64,000 nucleotides of DNA from Microbacterium fluvii (GCF_025515205.1 NZ_JAOPFX010000002.1:496001-560000); one strand, 5' to 3'; positions 23,557 to 33,269 are shown, numbered from the stretch's first letter. Program-made: numbers and translations. The notes: generated from the letters alone by a model not told the origin.

Positions 23557-25127
23557 CGACAGTGGATGCTGCCCCCTTCTCGCTCGCGCGCACGCACAAC
23601 CCCGACGTGCTCACGTGCATCGCGAACCTCTCCAACGACGAGGTGTTCACGCCGCCCGAGCTCGCGAACCAGATGCTCGACACCCTCGAAGCGGCGTGGG
23701 CGGAGGCCAACGGCGGCAAGGTCATCTGGGCCGATCCGAACGTGACGTTCCTCGACCCGTTCACGAAGTCGGGCGTCTTCTTGCGTGAGATCGTGTCTCG
23801 GCTCACGCACGGCCTCGAGTCGGTGATCCCCGACCTGCAGCAGCGGGTCGATCACATCCTCACGAAGCAGGTGTTCGGCATCGGCATCACGCAGCTGACG
23901 GCGCTGCTGGCCCGCCGCAGCGTCTACTGCTCGAAGGACGCGACCGGCCCCCACTCCGTCGCGAAGGGCTTCGACCGCGACTGGGGCAACATCTGGTTCG
24001 AGCGCACCGAGCACACCTGGGCCGGCGACAAGTGCGCGTACTGCGGTGCCGCACGGGCCATTCAGGAGCGCGGCGACGAGCTCGAGACCCACGCCTACGC
24101 CTTCATCCACACCACCGACCCGCGGGCGCTGCTCGCGACCATGTTTGGAGCCGACGTGCAGTTCGACGTCATCATCGGCAACCCGCCCTACCAGCTCGAC
24201 GACGGCGGCCATAACAACTCCGCGGCGCCGATCTACCAGCACTTCGTGGAGAACGGCTTCGCGCTGGAACCTCGTTTCGTCGTGCTCGTGACGCCGTCGC
24301 GTTGGTTCGCCGGCGGAAGAGGGCTCGACAAGTTCCGCGATCGGATGCTTCATTCGCACCGGATCCGGCAGCTCGTCGACTTTCCCAAGCTCTACGACGG
24401 ATTCCCCGGTGTGAAGATCCGTGGCGGAGTCTCGTACTTCCTCTGGGATCGTGACAATGAGGGGCCCTGCACCATCCAGACGATGTGGGACAACGTGCCC
24501 CTGGGTGCGCCGGCGACGCGCGATCTCGATGCGTATGACGTGCTCGTTCGACGCAACGAGGCCGTCTCCATCTTGGAGAAGGTGCGCGCGAGGCATGAGC
24601 GGACGCTCGATAAGCGAGTGTCTGCAGGCAAGCCGTTCGGGCTTCGCACTTTTTTCCATGGCAAGCCCAGCAAGGACGGACTGGCCGACCCGGTGATGCT
24701 CTTTGGGTCGCAGAAGATCTCATGGATCGAGCGGAGTGAAGTCGAGCAGCATGGTGCCTGGGTAGACCAGTGGAAAGTGCTGATGACAGCGGTGCAAGGC
24801 ACCAGTGCCGCCGTCGAGACCAAGTTTCTCAGTCGCCCCATTGTCGCCGGCCCGGGCACGGCATGCAGCGAGACCTACCTCGTGGCGGGGCGATTCGAAG
24901 ACGAAGCAACGGCAACACGGTACGCGGACTACCTGCGATCGCGGTTTCTTCGATTCCTCGTCTCGCTGCGCAAGTCGACCCAGCACGCAAACCGAGATGT
25001 GTACTCCTTCGTTCCGGATCTTCCACTTGACGAAGATTGGACTGACGAGAAGCTCTACGCGCGCTACGGCCTGACCGAAGACGAGATCGCGTTCATCGAG
25101 TCACAGGTCGCGCCCCACGATGCCTAA
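23553..25127 (+). CDS. Eco57I-type DNA adenine methyltransferase
   Basis: A 524-residue modification enzyme. NDEVFTPPELANQML near residue 28 and FLDPFTKSGVFLREIV at 66-81 form a variant AdoMet site, a cysteine pair KCAYCGAA lies near 163, and the catalytic motif VIIGNPPYQLDDGG is at about 205-218, followed by VVLVTPSRWFAGGRGL. The second half would be the target-recognition region and is visibly poorer in G+C (about 24300-25110) than its neighbours, with codons such as TTT, TCT and ACT otherwise rare here. It overlaps the preceding gene by four bases and the helicase gene by eight. Modifies adenine in a specific sequence; the site is unknown. Confidence 0.87.
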   Translation: MTTVDAAPFSLARTHNPDVLTCIANLSNDEVFTPPELANQMLDTLEAAWAEANGGKVIWADPNVTFLDPFTKSGVFLREIVSRLTHGLESVIPDLQQRVDHILTKQVFGIGITQLTALLARRSVYCSKDATGPHSVAKGFDRDWGNIWFERTEHTWAGDKCAYCGAARAIQERGDELETHAYAFIHTTDPRALLATMFGADVQFDVIIGNPPYQLDDGGHNNSAAPIYQHFVENGFALEPRFVVLVTPSRWFAGGRGLDKFRDRMLHSHRIRQLVDFPKLYDGFPGVKIRGGVSYFLWDRDNEGPCTIQTMWDNVPLGAPATRDLDAYDVLVRRNEAVSILEKVRARHERTLDKRVSAGKPFGLRTFFHGKPSKDGLADPVMLFGSQKISWIERSEVEQHGAWVDQWKVLMTAVQGTSAAVETKFLSRPIVAGPGTACSETYLVAGRFEDEATATRYADYLRSRFLRFLVSLRKSTQHANRDVYSFVPDLPLDEDWTDEKLYARYGLTEDEIAFIESQVAPHDA

Positions 25128-27680
25128 GCCCCTCGACGAGCTCCTGCCGCTCAAGCCCGACGCCCGCCTGCGCATCTACGCGTACTCGATCCAGGACGAC
25201 GCGCACGAGGGGCTGCTCAAGGTCGGGCAGACGACGCAAGACGTCAAGGTGCGGGTCGCGCAGCAGCTGAAGACCGCGGCGATCGAGAACTACCAGATCG
25301 TGCTCGACGAGCCGGCCGATCGCGACGACGGGAGCGTCTTCCGCGACTTCGACGTGCGCGAACGACTTAAGCAGAAGGGTCACGCCAACCCGAAGCTCGA
25401 GTGGATGCGCTGCACCGTCGACGATGTGCTGACCGCGATCGGCGAGCTGCGCTCGGGCAAGAGCTTCACCGGCACCCACCACGCGACCTTCCCGATGCGC
25501 GCCGAACAGCAGGCCGCAGTCGAGAAGACCCTCGACTACTTCGAGTCGATCTGGAGCGAAGACTCCGACGCTGTGCCCGAATTCCTCTGGAACGCCAAGA
25601 TGCGCTTCGGCAAGACGTTCACGACCTACCAGCTCGCGAAGCGGCTGAAGGCCACGCGCATCCTCGTCATGACGTTCAAGCCCGCGGTCGAAGACGCGTG
25701 GGACACAGACCTCAAGACCCACGTCGACTTCGACGGCTGGCAGTACCTCTCGCGCAAGACCGGAGGCAGCCCCGCAGACGTCGACCCCGAGCATCCACTC
25801 GTCTTCTTCGGCTCGTTCCAAGACCTGATGGGCCGCGACGCGGCAGGCAACTTCAAGGCCAAGCACGCGTGGCTGACCGAGCTCACGTGGGACCTCGTCG
25901 TGTTCGACGAGTACCACTTCGGCGCGTGGCGGGATGCCGCCAAGGAGCTCTTCGAGGGCGAAGACGACCGGGCCAAGAAGAAGGCGACAGAAGACGAGTC
26001 AGCAGAGACCTCGAGACCTTCGCCGAGAACCTCGAAGAGACGGGTCTGTCAGAGGACGCGTTCGTGCCGATCAAGGCGCGCTCCTACCTCTACCTCTCGG
26101 GCACCCCCTTCAAGGTGCTCAAAGACGGCCGGTTCATCGAAGAGCAGATCTTCAACTGGACCTACACCGATGAGCAGCGTGCGAAGGCCGCGTTCGCGGC
26201 GCAGCATCCGTCGTCTCCGAACCCGTATGCGGCACTCCCCGAGATGCGTCTGCTCACCTACCAGATGCCCGACGAGCTCATCGCGATCGCCGGGGAGGGC
26301 GAGTTCGACGAGTTCGACCTCAACGCGTTCTTCGAGGCGCGCCCCGTTTCGTCTCGCTCCGCTCGCTCAACGCCCGGGGGTGAATTCGAGTTCGTGCACA
26401 AGGGCGACGTGCAGAAGTGGCTCGACATCATCCGCGGCTCGTATCTGCCCACGCAGATCGATGCGATGAAGACCGGCACGCGGCCGCCCTTCCCCTATTC
26501 CGACGTGCGGCTCCTGCCCTATCTGCAGCATTCGATCTGGATGCTGCCGCGCACCGCCTCGTGTGCGGCCATGGCGAGTCTGCTCGCCGAGCCGCAGAAC
26601 GCGTTCTGGCACGACTACACCGTCGTCAACGTGTCGGCGCCCGGCATCGGTGTCGGCCTCGATGCGCTTCCGCCGGTGCGCGAGGCGATCGGCAACGGCC
26701 ACGACACCAAGACGATCACGCTCACCGTCGGCAAGCTCACGACCGGCGTCACGGTGCCGGCGTGGTCGTCGATCCTGATGCTGCGCAACCTCCAGGCGCC
26801 AGAGACCTACTTCCAGGCCGCCTTCCGCGTGCAGTCGCCGTGGACGATCCGAAACCCCGAGGGCGACGATCCGTCGCGCGAAGAGATCCTCAAGCCGGTG
26901 TGCTTCGTCTTCGACTTCGCGCCCACGCGGGCGCTGCGCCAGATCAGCGAGTACGGCGTGGGCCTCGCCCCCAAGGAGCGCAACCCCGAGAAGGCCGTCG
27001 AAGACCTCGTCGGCTTCCTGCCCGTTCTCGCCTACGACGGCTCGCACATGACCCAGATCGATGCGGGCCAGATCCTCGACATCGCGATGGCCGGCACCTC
27101 GGCGACCCTGCTCGCCCGCAAGTGGGAGTCGGCGATCCTCGTCAACGTCGACAACACGACGCTGAAGAAGATCATGGCCTCCGAGGCCGCGATGGCCGCC
27201 GTCATGAACATCGAGGGGTTCCGCGCGCTCGGCTCGAGCGTCTTCGAGACGGTCGTCAACAAGAGCGAGGCGGTGTCGAAGACCAAGAAGGAGAAGGGCG
27301 ACGAGCTCACCCCGGCCGACAAGAAGCAGCTCACGGCGGAGGAGAAGGAGTACAAGTCCAAGCGCAAGCAGATCCAAGAGAAGCTCATCAAGTTCGCCAC
27401 GCGCATCCCGGCGTTCATGTACCTCACCGACTACCGCGAGAACACCCTCTACGACGTCATCACCAAGATCGAGCCCGACCTGTTCAAGGCCGTCACCGGT
27501 CTCACGGTCGCCGACTTCGACCTGCTGGTCTCGCTCGGCGTCTTCAACGCGGGGCACATGAATCAAGCCGTCTTCGCCTTCCGCCGCTACGAAGACGCGT
27601 CGCTGTCGTACACCGGCATCGAGTCGCACCAGGGGCTGCGCCGCTACGGCCTGTACGACACCGTCGTCGCGGTGGAGTGA
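25120..27680 (+). pseudogene. GIY-YIG nuclease / superfamily 2 helicase, frameshifted near 26004
   Basis: If one base is restored the product would be about 853 residues. Residues 15-50 (RIYAYSIQDDAHEGLLKVGQ, then TTQDVKVRVAQQL) look like a T5orf172/GIY-YIG nuclease. The helicase core follows: LWNAKMRFGKTFTTYQLAKR (Walker A) near 155, VVFDEYHFGAW (DEAD-type box) near 259, then after the shift YLYLSGTPFKVL (motif III), VGKLTTGVTVPAW (motif V) and YFQAAFRVQSPW (motif VI). The frame changes between 25998 and 26006, consistent with loss of one base. A palindromic repeat copy is inserted in frame at 26345-26380. As third gene after two methyltransferases it should be the restriction subunit. Confidence 0.82.
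26345..26380 (+). repeat. Repeat copy inserted in frame within the helicase gene
   Basis: CGTTTCGTCTCGCTCCGCTC, then GCTCAACGCCCGGGGG, same family as 8954. It codes for PVSSRSARSTPGG between NAFFEAR and EFEFVHKGDVQKW. The length keeps the downstream helicase frame open. Confidence 0.85.
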
Positions 27681-27705
27681 ACGAGGGGGAGTCGGTCTCC
27701 CGCCC

Positions 27706-29294
27706 TCACCCCGCGTTCGTGTCCGTCTCCACGATCGGCTCCGACGCGTCGTCGCGCGCGGCGTCGGGCTGGCCGCCCGGGCCGCCGAGGTCGGCTCCGG
27801 CGCGCACGAGCTTCTCGATCTGGGCGCCGGTGTCAGCATCCACCGCCTTCCAGTACAGGAACGCGCGCTCGAGCACATCGCCCTTCACGCCGCCCAGCAA
27901 GTGCCCCGCGACGGTCTTGACGAACGCCGCGCGCTGCTGGTCGTCCCACACCTCTCGCACCAGGGCGCCGGGCTGCGAGAAGTCGTCGTCGTCGGGGCGC
28001 AGCGTGTAAGCCTGGCGCACCATGGCGCCGTCGGCCTCCCACCCCGGCTCGACTTCGCCCACGTGGTCGGCATAGCCGCGGCCCTCGGAGTTCGGCGCAT
28101 ACACCGGGGCGTCGCCGGTGTGGTCGTAGGCCATCGGCCCGTCTTTCGTGTAGGTGTTCACCTCGACGTGCGGGCGGTTCACCGGCAGCTGCAGGTAGTT
28201 CGCTCCGATGCGGTGCCGGTGCGTGTCGGCGTAGGCGAACGCGCGGCCCAGCAGCATCTTGTCGGGCGAGAACCCGATGCCCGGCACGAGCGCCGACGGC
28301 TCGAAGGCGGCCTGCTCGATCTGGGCGAAGAAGTTCTCGGGGTTGCGATCGAGCGTCATGCGGCCCACCTCGATCAGCGGATAGTCTCCGTGCGGCCACA
28401 CCTTGGTGAGATCGAAGGGGTTGAGCCGGTAGGTCTTGCCCTCCTCGTAGGGCATCACCTGCACCGACAGCGTCCATGAGGGGAATTCGCCGCGCTCGAT
28501 CGCCTCGTACAGGTCGCGACGGTGGAAGTCGGCATCCTCTCCCGCGATGCGGGTCGCGTCGTGGTCGGTCAGGCCCTCCACGCCCTGATCGCTGTGGAAG
28601 TGGTACTTCACCCAGTGCTTGTCACCCGCCGCGTTCACCCACATATAGGTGTGCGAGCCGTAGCCGTTCATATGCCGATACGACTTCGGGATGCCGCGAT
28701 CGCCCATCAGATACGTCACCTGGTGCGCCGACTCGGGGTTGAGCGACCAGAAGTCCCACTGCATGTGGTTGTCGCGCAGGCCGCTGCCGCCGCGGCGCTT
28801 CTGCGAGCGGATGAAATGCGGGAACTTCATCGTGTCGCGGATGAAGAAGACCGGGGTGTTGTTGCCGACGAGGTCATAATTTCCCTCCTCGGTGTAGAAC
28901 TTCAAGGCGAAGCCCCGAGGGTCTCGCCACGTATCGGGCGAGCCCTGCTCGCCGGCGACGGTCGAGAAGCGGGCGAGCATCTCGGTGCGCGCCCCGGCTG
29001 GAAGAGCCCCGCCTTCGTGTAGGCGCTGACGTCTTCGGTCGTCTCGAAGAATCCGAATGCGCCGGATCCCTTCGCATGCACATTCCGCTCGGGCACGCGC
29101 TCGCGGTTGAAGTGCGCCATCTGATTGAGGAAGTGCACGTCGTGCAGCAGGATCGGCCCGTCCGGGCCGAGCGTGAGCGAGTTGCGATCGCTGGGGGCGG
29201 GCGCGCCGGTGTCGGTGGTCGAGCCGAGCTCGGCCTCGGCCGAGGGTGCAGTCTTGATCGAGGTGCCGTCGGTGGGCTGGGGGATCTCAGGCAT
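27706..29294 (-). pseudogene. katA: Heme catalase, frameshifted in a G-run at 28992-28995
   Basis: A cytoplasmic enzyme that dismutates hydrogen peroxide; about 529 residues if repaired. The N-terminal piece from 29294 holds the catalytic His ([13 protein letters not shown]) and reads to FQPG. The rest starts at [20 protein letters not shown] in another frame, with the conserved [17 protein letters not shown] and the proximal heme tyrosine in [16 protein letters not shown] fifth G in the run would give [12 protein letters not shown], exactly the family pattern, so one base is missing. This is either a sequencing or assembly error in a homopolymer or a recent mutation; all active-site residues remain. 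Its neighbours suggest no operon. Confidence 0.85.
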
Positions 29295-29372
29295 GACACC
29301 GACGCAACCACTCGGGCGCCGGCCGGTGAAGGGGCTTGCGCAACGGGGGCCGGGCGCGTAGCGGCACACCCG

Positions 29373-29500
29373 CGTTTCGTCTCGCTGCGCTCGCTCAACG
29401 CCCGGGGTGGGTCGTTTCGTCTCGCTGCGCTCGCTCAACGCCCGGGCTGTGGGGTCCGGGCGTTGAGCGAGGACGCCCGCAGGGCGCCCGAGACGAAACG
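29373..29500. repeat. Three-copy cluster of the GTTTCG...CAACG repeat (two direct, one inverted)
   Basis: Copies at 29373-29407 and 29413-29447 are direct and nearly identical (CGTTTCGTCTCGCTGCGCTC core). The third at 29458-29500 is inverted and carries a different centre (GACGCCCGCAGGGCGCC). They fill the gap between the catalase start and the hydrolase stop, and could fold as a cloverleaf-like structure. No gene is seen in this 218-bp gap. Confidence 0.85.
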
Positions 29501-29512
29501 GGGTGAGCCGGG

Positions 29513-30061
29513 TCAGAGAGCGGCGATCGCCTGGGCGGCCGGCACCACCTCGGCGTAGCCGTCGGCCAGGCCCGCCATGAACGCGGCGTGCACCGTGGCG
29601 CCGGGGATCACCTCGCCGCCGAACTCCAGATCGGGCGCCGCGCACGCGTCGTGCGCGACCGTGACGGTGTAGCCGTGCTCCACGGCCGAGCGCACCGTCG
29701 AATCGACGCACATGCTCGACATCATCCCGCAGACCACGAGCGCGTCGGCATCGAACTGCTCGAGCTGCGCGTCGAGTCCCGTGCTCACGAACGCGTTCGG
29801 GTCGTCCTTCGTGATGACCGGCTCGTCGCCGCGCGGCGCGACGAGCGGATGGATCTCGACCCCGGCCGTCCCCGGCCGCATGAAGGGGGCATCCGGCGCA
29901 TCCCACACGTGCTGGACGTGCACGATCGGCTGCCCCGCCGCGCGGAACGCCTCGAGCAGCTCACGCGCCCGCTCGGCCGCCGCGACCGGGCCGACCAGGG
30001 GGTGGGCGCCCCCGGGGAAGTAGTCGTTCTGGATGTCGATGATCACGAGCGCAGTCGCCAT
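29513..30061 (-). CDS. Isochorismatase-like cysteine hydrolase
   Basis: A 182-residue cytoplasmic hydrolase of the nicotinamidase/isochorismatase superfamily. Catalytic triad visible: Asp in [11 protein letters not shown] (residue about 9), Lys in [11 protein letters not shown] near 85 and Cys in [15 protein letters not shown] near 118. The preceding cis-peptide segment VVCGMM is also typical. Relatives split carbamoyl or amide groups; true isochorismatases make the siderophore precursor dihydroxybenzoate, but this protein lacks the extra aryl-carrier domain, and its place next to an iron region is not evidence for that role. Substrate unassigned. A cluster of repeats lies directly downstream. 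Confidence 0.88.
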   Translation of the reverse strand: MATALVIIDIQNDYFPGGAHPLVGPVAAAERARELLEAFRAAGQPIVHVQHVWDAPDAPFMRPGTAGVEIHPLVAPRGDEPVITKDDPNAFVSTGLDAQLEQFDADALVVCGMMSSMCVDSTVRSAVEHGYTVTVAHDACAAPDLEFGGEVIPGATVHAAFMAGLADGYAEVVPAAQAIAAL

Positions 30062-30141
30062 GTCAGGAGCGTATTCGACGCGGATGCTGTGCGCCCGCGC
30101 CGCCCGCGATGACGCGTGTGTGACGCCGCGGTTTGACGAAG

Positions 30142-30190
30142 TTAGGCAGGCCTTCCTATTATTCATCTGTTTGAAGTAAGGCTTACCTTC
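30142..30190. promoter_or_regulatory. Two DtxR/IdeR-type iron boxes
   Basis: TTAGGCAGGCCTTCCTA (30142-30158) and the palindrome GTAAGGCTTAC (30176-30186), extended by CTTC, resemble the actinobacterial consensus TTAGGTTAGGCTAACCTAA. They lie 32-80 bp upstream of the beta-propeller gene, so it should be derepressed at low iron. Confidence 0.72.
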
Positions 30191-30221
30191 ATTCTCCATC
30201 CGACGTTCTCTTGGGAGTCCC

Positions 30222-33116
30222 ATGAACACCACCCTCAGACGGAGAGGTCGCATCACAGCGATCGCCGTCACCTGCGCCGTCGGGCTCACCGCCCTCACGG
30301 CCGTCCCCGCCTCCGCCGACACCGGCACGTGGCTCAACGGAGGCGCGACCGGTGCCACCGTCGGCGTCGCCGACGCCGTGATCGTGGGCGACAGCATCCG
30401 CCTCGAAGGATCCGGCTGGACCGACGGCACCGACGACAGCGACGCCGACGGCTCGTGGATCGCCGTCAAGCTCGGCGCCGCCGGCGGTGTCGAAGCCGAC
30501 GTGCTGACCACCGAGCCTGCCGCAGGCAAGTTCGTCTTCCCTGGCGCAGGCTCGGGCACCGCCGCGATCTGGAGCGGCATCGTCGCAGACGATGACGGCG
30601 ACTTCTCGGTCGACATCCCGTTCCCGACCGCCACGAACACGAGCCCCGCGCTGGCGACGGCGTGGGCGGTCGGCACGACCCACCACCTGCAGCTGCTGAC
30701 CGGCTCGATGAAGGCGGGCGGCGACGTGCCGCGCTCTGTCTATGTGACCTTCACCGTCACCGGCGACACGCTCGCCGTCACCTCGGGCGCGGGCGGCCGC
30801 GGCGCCGCAGCCGGCACCGTCGTGCTCACCTTCGCCGGCGCGGCCGGCACGTTCGCGGCGAACGAGGCGCTCACCGCGAAGGTGGACGGCGTCGACACGG
30901 CGTGGACCACGGGTGGAACGGCTTCGGCGACCGGCGCCCTGACGTCGACGACCATCTCGTACGCACCCGGCGCCCTGCGTGCCGGCGTGCACGAGGTGGC
31001 GATCACCGGCGCGACGACGGGCACCAAGACCCGCACCGTCACGGTGCTGCCAACGGCCTCCTACTCGTCGCTCACCCAGGCCTCCACCGGCACGCTGACC
31101 CTGTCGAACCTGCCGTCAGGCTCGTCGGTCGCAGGCGTCTCGTTCGACGGCGCGCCGGGCATCACCTTCTCGGGGCTCCCGGCCACCGAGACCGACGGCG
31201 TGGCAACGGCGTCGTACTCGATCCCGGCCGACACCACCCTCGGCACCTACCCGGTCACCGTGACCCTGGCGAACCCCGCCGCGACCTTCACGCTGGCCGG
31301 CCAGAAGATCTCGCCCGACGCGACGATCTTCGGCGACGACGCGTTCACGCTGACCTCCAACGGCACCGGCATCTTCCAGGGGCTGTACCAGTCGGCCTAC
31401 AGCGCCGAGCAGGATGCCCTGTACGCCGCTGCGGCCTCGGGCACCGGCACGGCCGAAGACGGCTACCTCTACAAGCTCGACCCCGACACCCTCGAGGTGC
31501 TCGCGAGCGTGCACCCGAAGGAAGTGACCGACTCGAACAGCGTCGCCGGCCAGGCTCCCTACGGTGTGGGCGTCGACGACGTCAACGGCACCGTGTGGGT
31601 CAGCAACACGCGCACCAACTCGCTCGCCGTCTATGACGCCGACGACCTCACGCTGCTCAAGCAGTTCCCGTCGGGCACGATCTCGCACTCGCGTGACCTC
31701 GCCTACGACCCGATCAGCGACCGGGTGTTCGTGAGCTCGGCCAGCGAGGGCACGACCGGCAACGGCTACATCAGCGTGTTCGACGGCGAGACCTTCGAGA
31801 AGATCCAGGACATCCCGACCGGTGCGCGCACCGAGTTCAGCCCGGTGTCGGTGGAGATCGTCGACGGCGTGCTCTATTCGCCGAGCCTGTCGAGCAACAA
31901 GGTCGCCAAGATCGACACGACCACGCTCGAGGTGACCTTCCTCGAGATCAGCGGCATCAACGTAGGCGGGCGCGGCGCCTCGGGCATCGACTACGACGCC
32001 GACAGCGACCGCCTCTACATCGCCAGCCAGAACGGCGACGAGCTCGTGATCGCCGACGCGACCACCGGCGAGACGCTGAAGGAGGTGCCCACCGGCACCG
32101 GCGCGCTCAACGTCGAGATCGACGACGTCAACGACCTCGTCTACGTCACCAACCTGAGCGGCGGCACCGTCACGGTGCTCGACCTCGACGGCACCAAGGT
32201 CGCCAACCTGCCGATCGTGCGTGCGAACCACGTCACGACCGACGGGGCGGGCACCGCCTACGTCGTCGACAAGAACACCGGCAACAAGGTGTGGAAGGTC
32301 ACCGTCAACCCCGACGTCGCCTCCAGCACGCCGACGATCACCGGCTCTGCGAAGGTCGGATCGAAGCTCACCGCTTCGGCCGGCGACTGGTCGGAGGGCG
32401 CGACGCTCGCCTACCAGTGGAACCGTGACGGCGTCGCGATCAGCGGCGCGACGGCGTCGACCTACACGGCGACGGCGGCGGATGCCGGCAAGGCGCTCTC
32501 GGTGACCGTCACCGGCTCGCTCGAGGGTCACGTCACCGTCAGCAAGACCTCGGCAGCCACGGCCAAGGTGGCAGCCGGCACGCTCGCGTCGGCGACCCCG
32601 AAGATCTCGGGCACCGCGAAGGTCGGCAAGACGCTGACCGCCGCGGCGGGCACCTGGACCTCGGGCACGTCGCTGAGCTACGCCTGGTACGCAGACGGCA
32701 AGGCGATCTCGGGCAAGACGGCCAAGACGCTGGTTCCGTCGTCCTCGCTGGTGGGCAAGAAGATCACCGTCAAGGTGACCGGCAAGAAGTCCGGCTACAC
32801 GACGGTGACCAAGACCTCGGCGGCCACCGCCAAGGTCGCCAAGGGCACGCTGGCCACGGCGACCCCGAAGATCAAGGGCACCGCCAAGGCGGGCAAGAAG
32901 CTCACGGTCTCCGCCGGCACGTGGACCTCGGGCACGAAGCTGAGCTACCAGTGGTACGCCGACGGCAAGAAGATCAAGGGCAAGACGGGCAAGTCTCTCA
33001 CGCTCACGAACTCGCTCGTCGGCGACAAGATCACCGTCAAGGTGACCGGCACGAAGTCGGGCTACACCACGGTGACCAAGACCTCGAAGTCCACTTCGAA
33101 GGTCGCGAAGCGCTAG
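30222..33116 (+). CDS. Secreted beta-propeller surface protein with Ig-like repeats, iron-regulated
   Basis: A 964-residue exported protein. Signal peptide at residues 1-31 (cleavage after PASA). Residues 35-165 hold one copy of the domain shared with 34289 and 36772 (RLEGSGW, WIAVKLG, AAIWSGIVADDDGDFSVDI and LQLLTGSMKAG). Then come Ig-like sequence to about 365, a YVTN/NHL-type six-to-seven-bladed propeller at 370-700 (YGVGVDDVNGTVWVSNTRTN, LNVEIDDVNDLVYVTN) and three tandem 87-residue repeats (ISGTAKVGKTLTAAAGTW type) to the end. No sorting signal or membrane tail; the Ig repeats may hold it in the wall. Two iron boxes upstream and the adjacent siderophore operon suggest iron or heme capture. 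Function not demonstrated. Confidence 0.82.
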   Translation: MNTTLRRRGRITAIAVTCAVGLTALTAVPASADTGTWLNGGATGATVGVADAVIVGDSIRLEGSGWTDGTDDSDADGSWIAVKLGAAGGVEADVLTTEPAAGKFVFPGAGSGTAAIWSGIVADDDGDFSVDIPFPTATNTSPALATAWAVGTTHHLQLLTGSMKAGGDVPRSVYVTFTVTGDTLAVTSGAGGRGAAAGTVVLTFAGAAGTFAANEALTAKVDGVDTAWTTGGTASATGALTSTTISYAPGALRAGVHEVAITGATTGTKTRTVTVLPTASYSSLTQASTGTLTLSNLPSGSSVAGVSFDGAPGITFSGLPATETDGVATASYSIPADTTLGTYPVTVTLANPAATFTLAGQKISPDATIFGDDAFTLTSNGTGIFQGLYQSAYSAEQDALYAAAASGTGTAEDGYLYKLDPDTLEVLASVHPKEVTDSNSVAGQAPYGVGVDDVNGTVWVSNTRTNSLAVYDADDLTLLKQFPSGTISHSRDLAYDPISDRVFVSSASEGTTGNGYISVFDGETFEKIQDIPTGARTEFSPVSVEIVDGVLYSPSLSSNKVAKIDTTTLEVTFLEISGINVGGRGASGIDYDADSDRLYIASQNGDELVIADATTGETLKEVPTGTGALNVEIDDVNDLVYVTNLSGGTVTVLDLDGTKVANLPIVRANHVTTDGAGTAYVVDKNTGNKVWKVTVNPDVASSTPTITGSAKVGSKLTASAGDWSEGATLAYQWNRDGVAISGATASTYTATAADAGKALSVTVTGSLEGHVTVSKTSAATAKVAAGTLASATPKISGTAKVGKTLTAAAGTWTSGTSLSYAWYADGKAISGKTAKTLVPSSSLVGKKITVKVTGKKSGYTTVTKTSAATAKVAKGTLATATPKIKGTAKAGKKLTVSAGTWTSGTKLSYQWYADGKKIKGKTGKSLTLTNSLVGDKITVKVTGTKSGYTTVTKTSKSTSKVAKR

Positions 33117-33131
33117 CTTCTGCGAAGAAGG

Positions 33132-33165
33132 CGGGCGGTGCACACGGACGCGGGTGCACCGCCCG
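33132..33165 (+). terminator. 11-bp stem-loop after the beta-propeller gene
   Basis: CGGGCGGTGCA (33132-33142) pairs exactly with TGCACCGCCCG (33155-33165), loop 12 bases, 16 bases after the stop codon. A likely terminator separating this gene from the siderophore operon; no T-run. Confidence 0.65.
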
Positions 33166-33196
33166 TCGGCGTCGGTCGACATTTGACCCGGCGCTC

Positions 33197-33213
33197 AGGT
33201 ATGCCTAGCCTTA
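33197..33213. promoter_or_regulatory. DtxR/IdeR-type iron box before the siderophore operon
   Basis: AGGTATGCCTAGCCTTA; on the other strand it reads TAAGGCTAGGCATACCT, near the TTAGGTTAGGCTAACC consensus. It lies 57 bp before the FecB-like gene start. Confidence 0.7.
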
Positions 33214-33269
33214 TCTACATCAGATGAGTCGCGCGACGACTCTCGACCCTCCTCCCCAGAAGAAGTGAC

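Noticed and set aside
25990..26010. Programmed -1 frameshifting in the helicase gene
   Set aside because: AAGAAGAAGG is not an X XXY YYZ slippery site and no following pseudoknot was noticed; a simple one-base loss is enough.
29373..29500. Possible CRISPR array at the repeat cluster
   Set aside because: Only three copies, mixed orientation, spacers of 5-11 bases and no cas genes; copies also occur singly elsewhere.
29513..30061. Isochorismatase of a siderophore biosynthesis cluster
   Set aside because: No aryl-carrier domain and no dhb/ent biosynthetic genes nearby; orientation is opposite to the iron genes.
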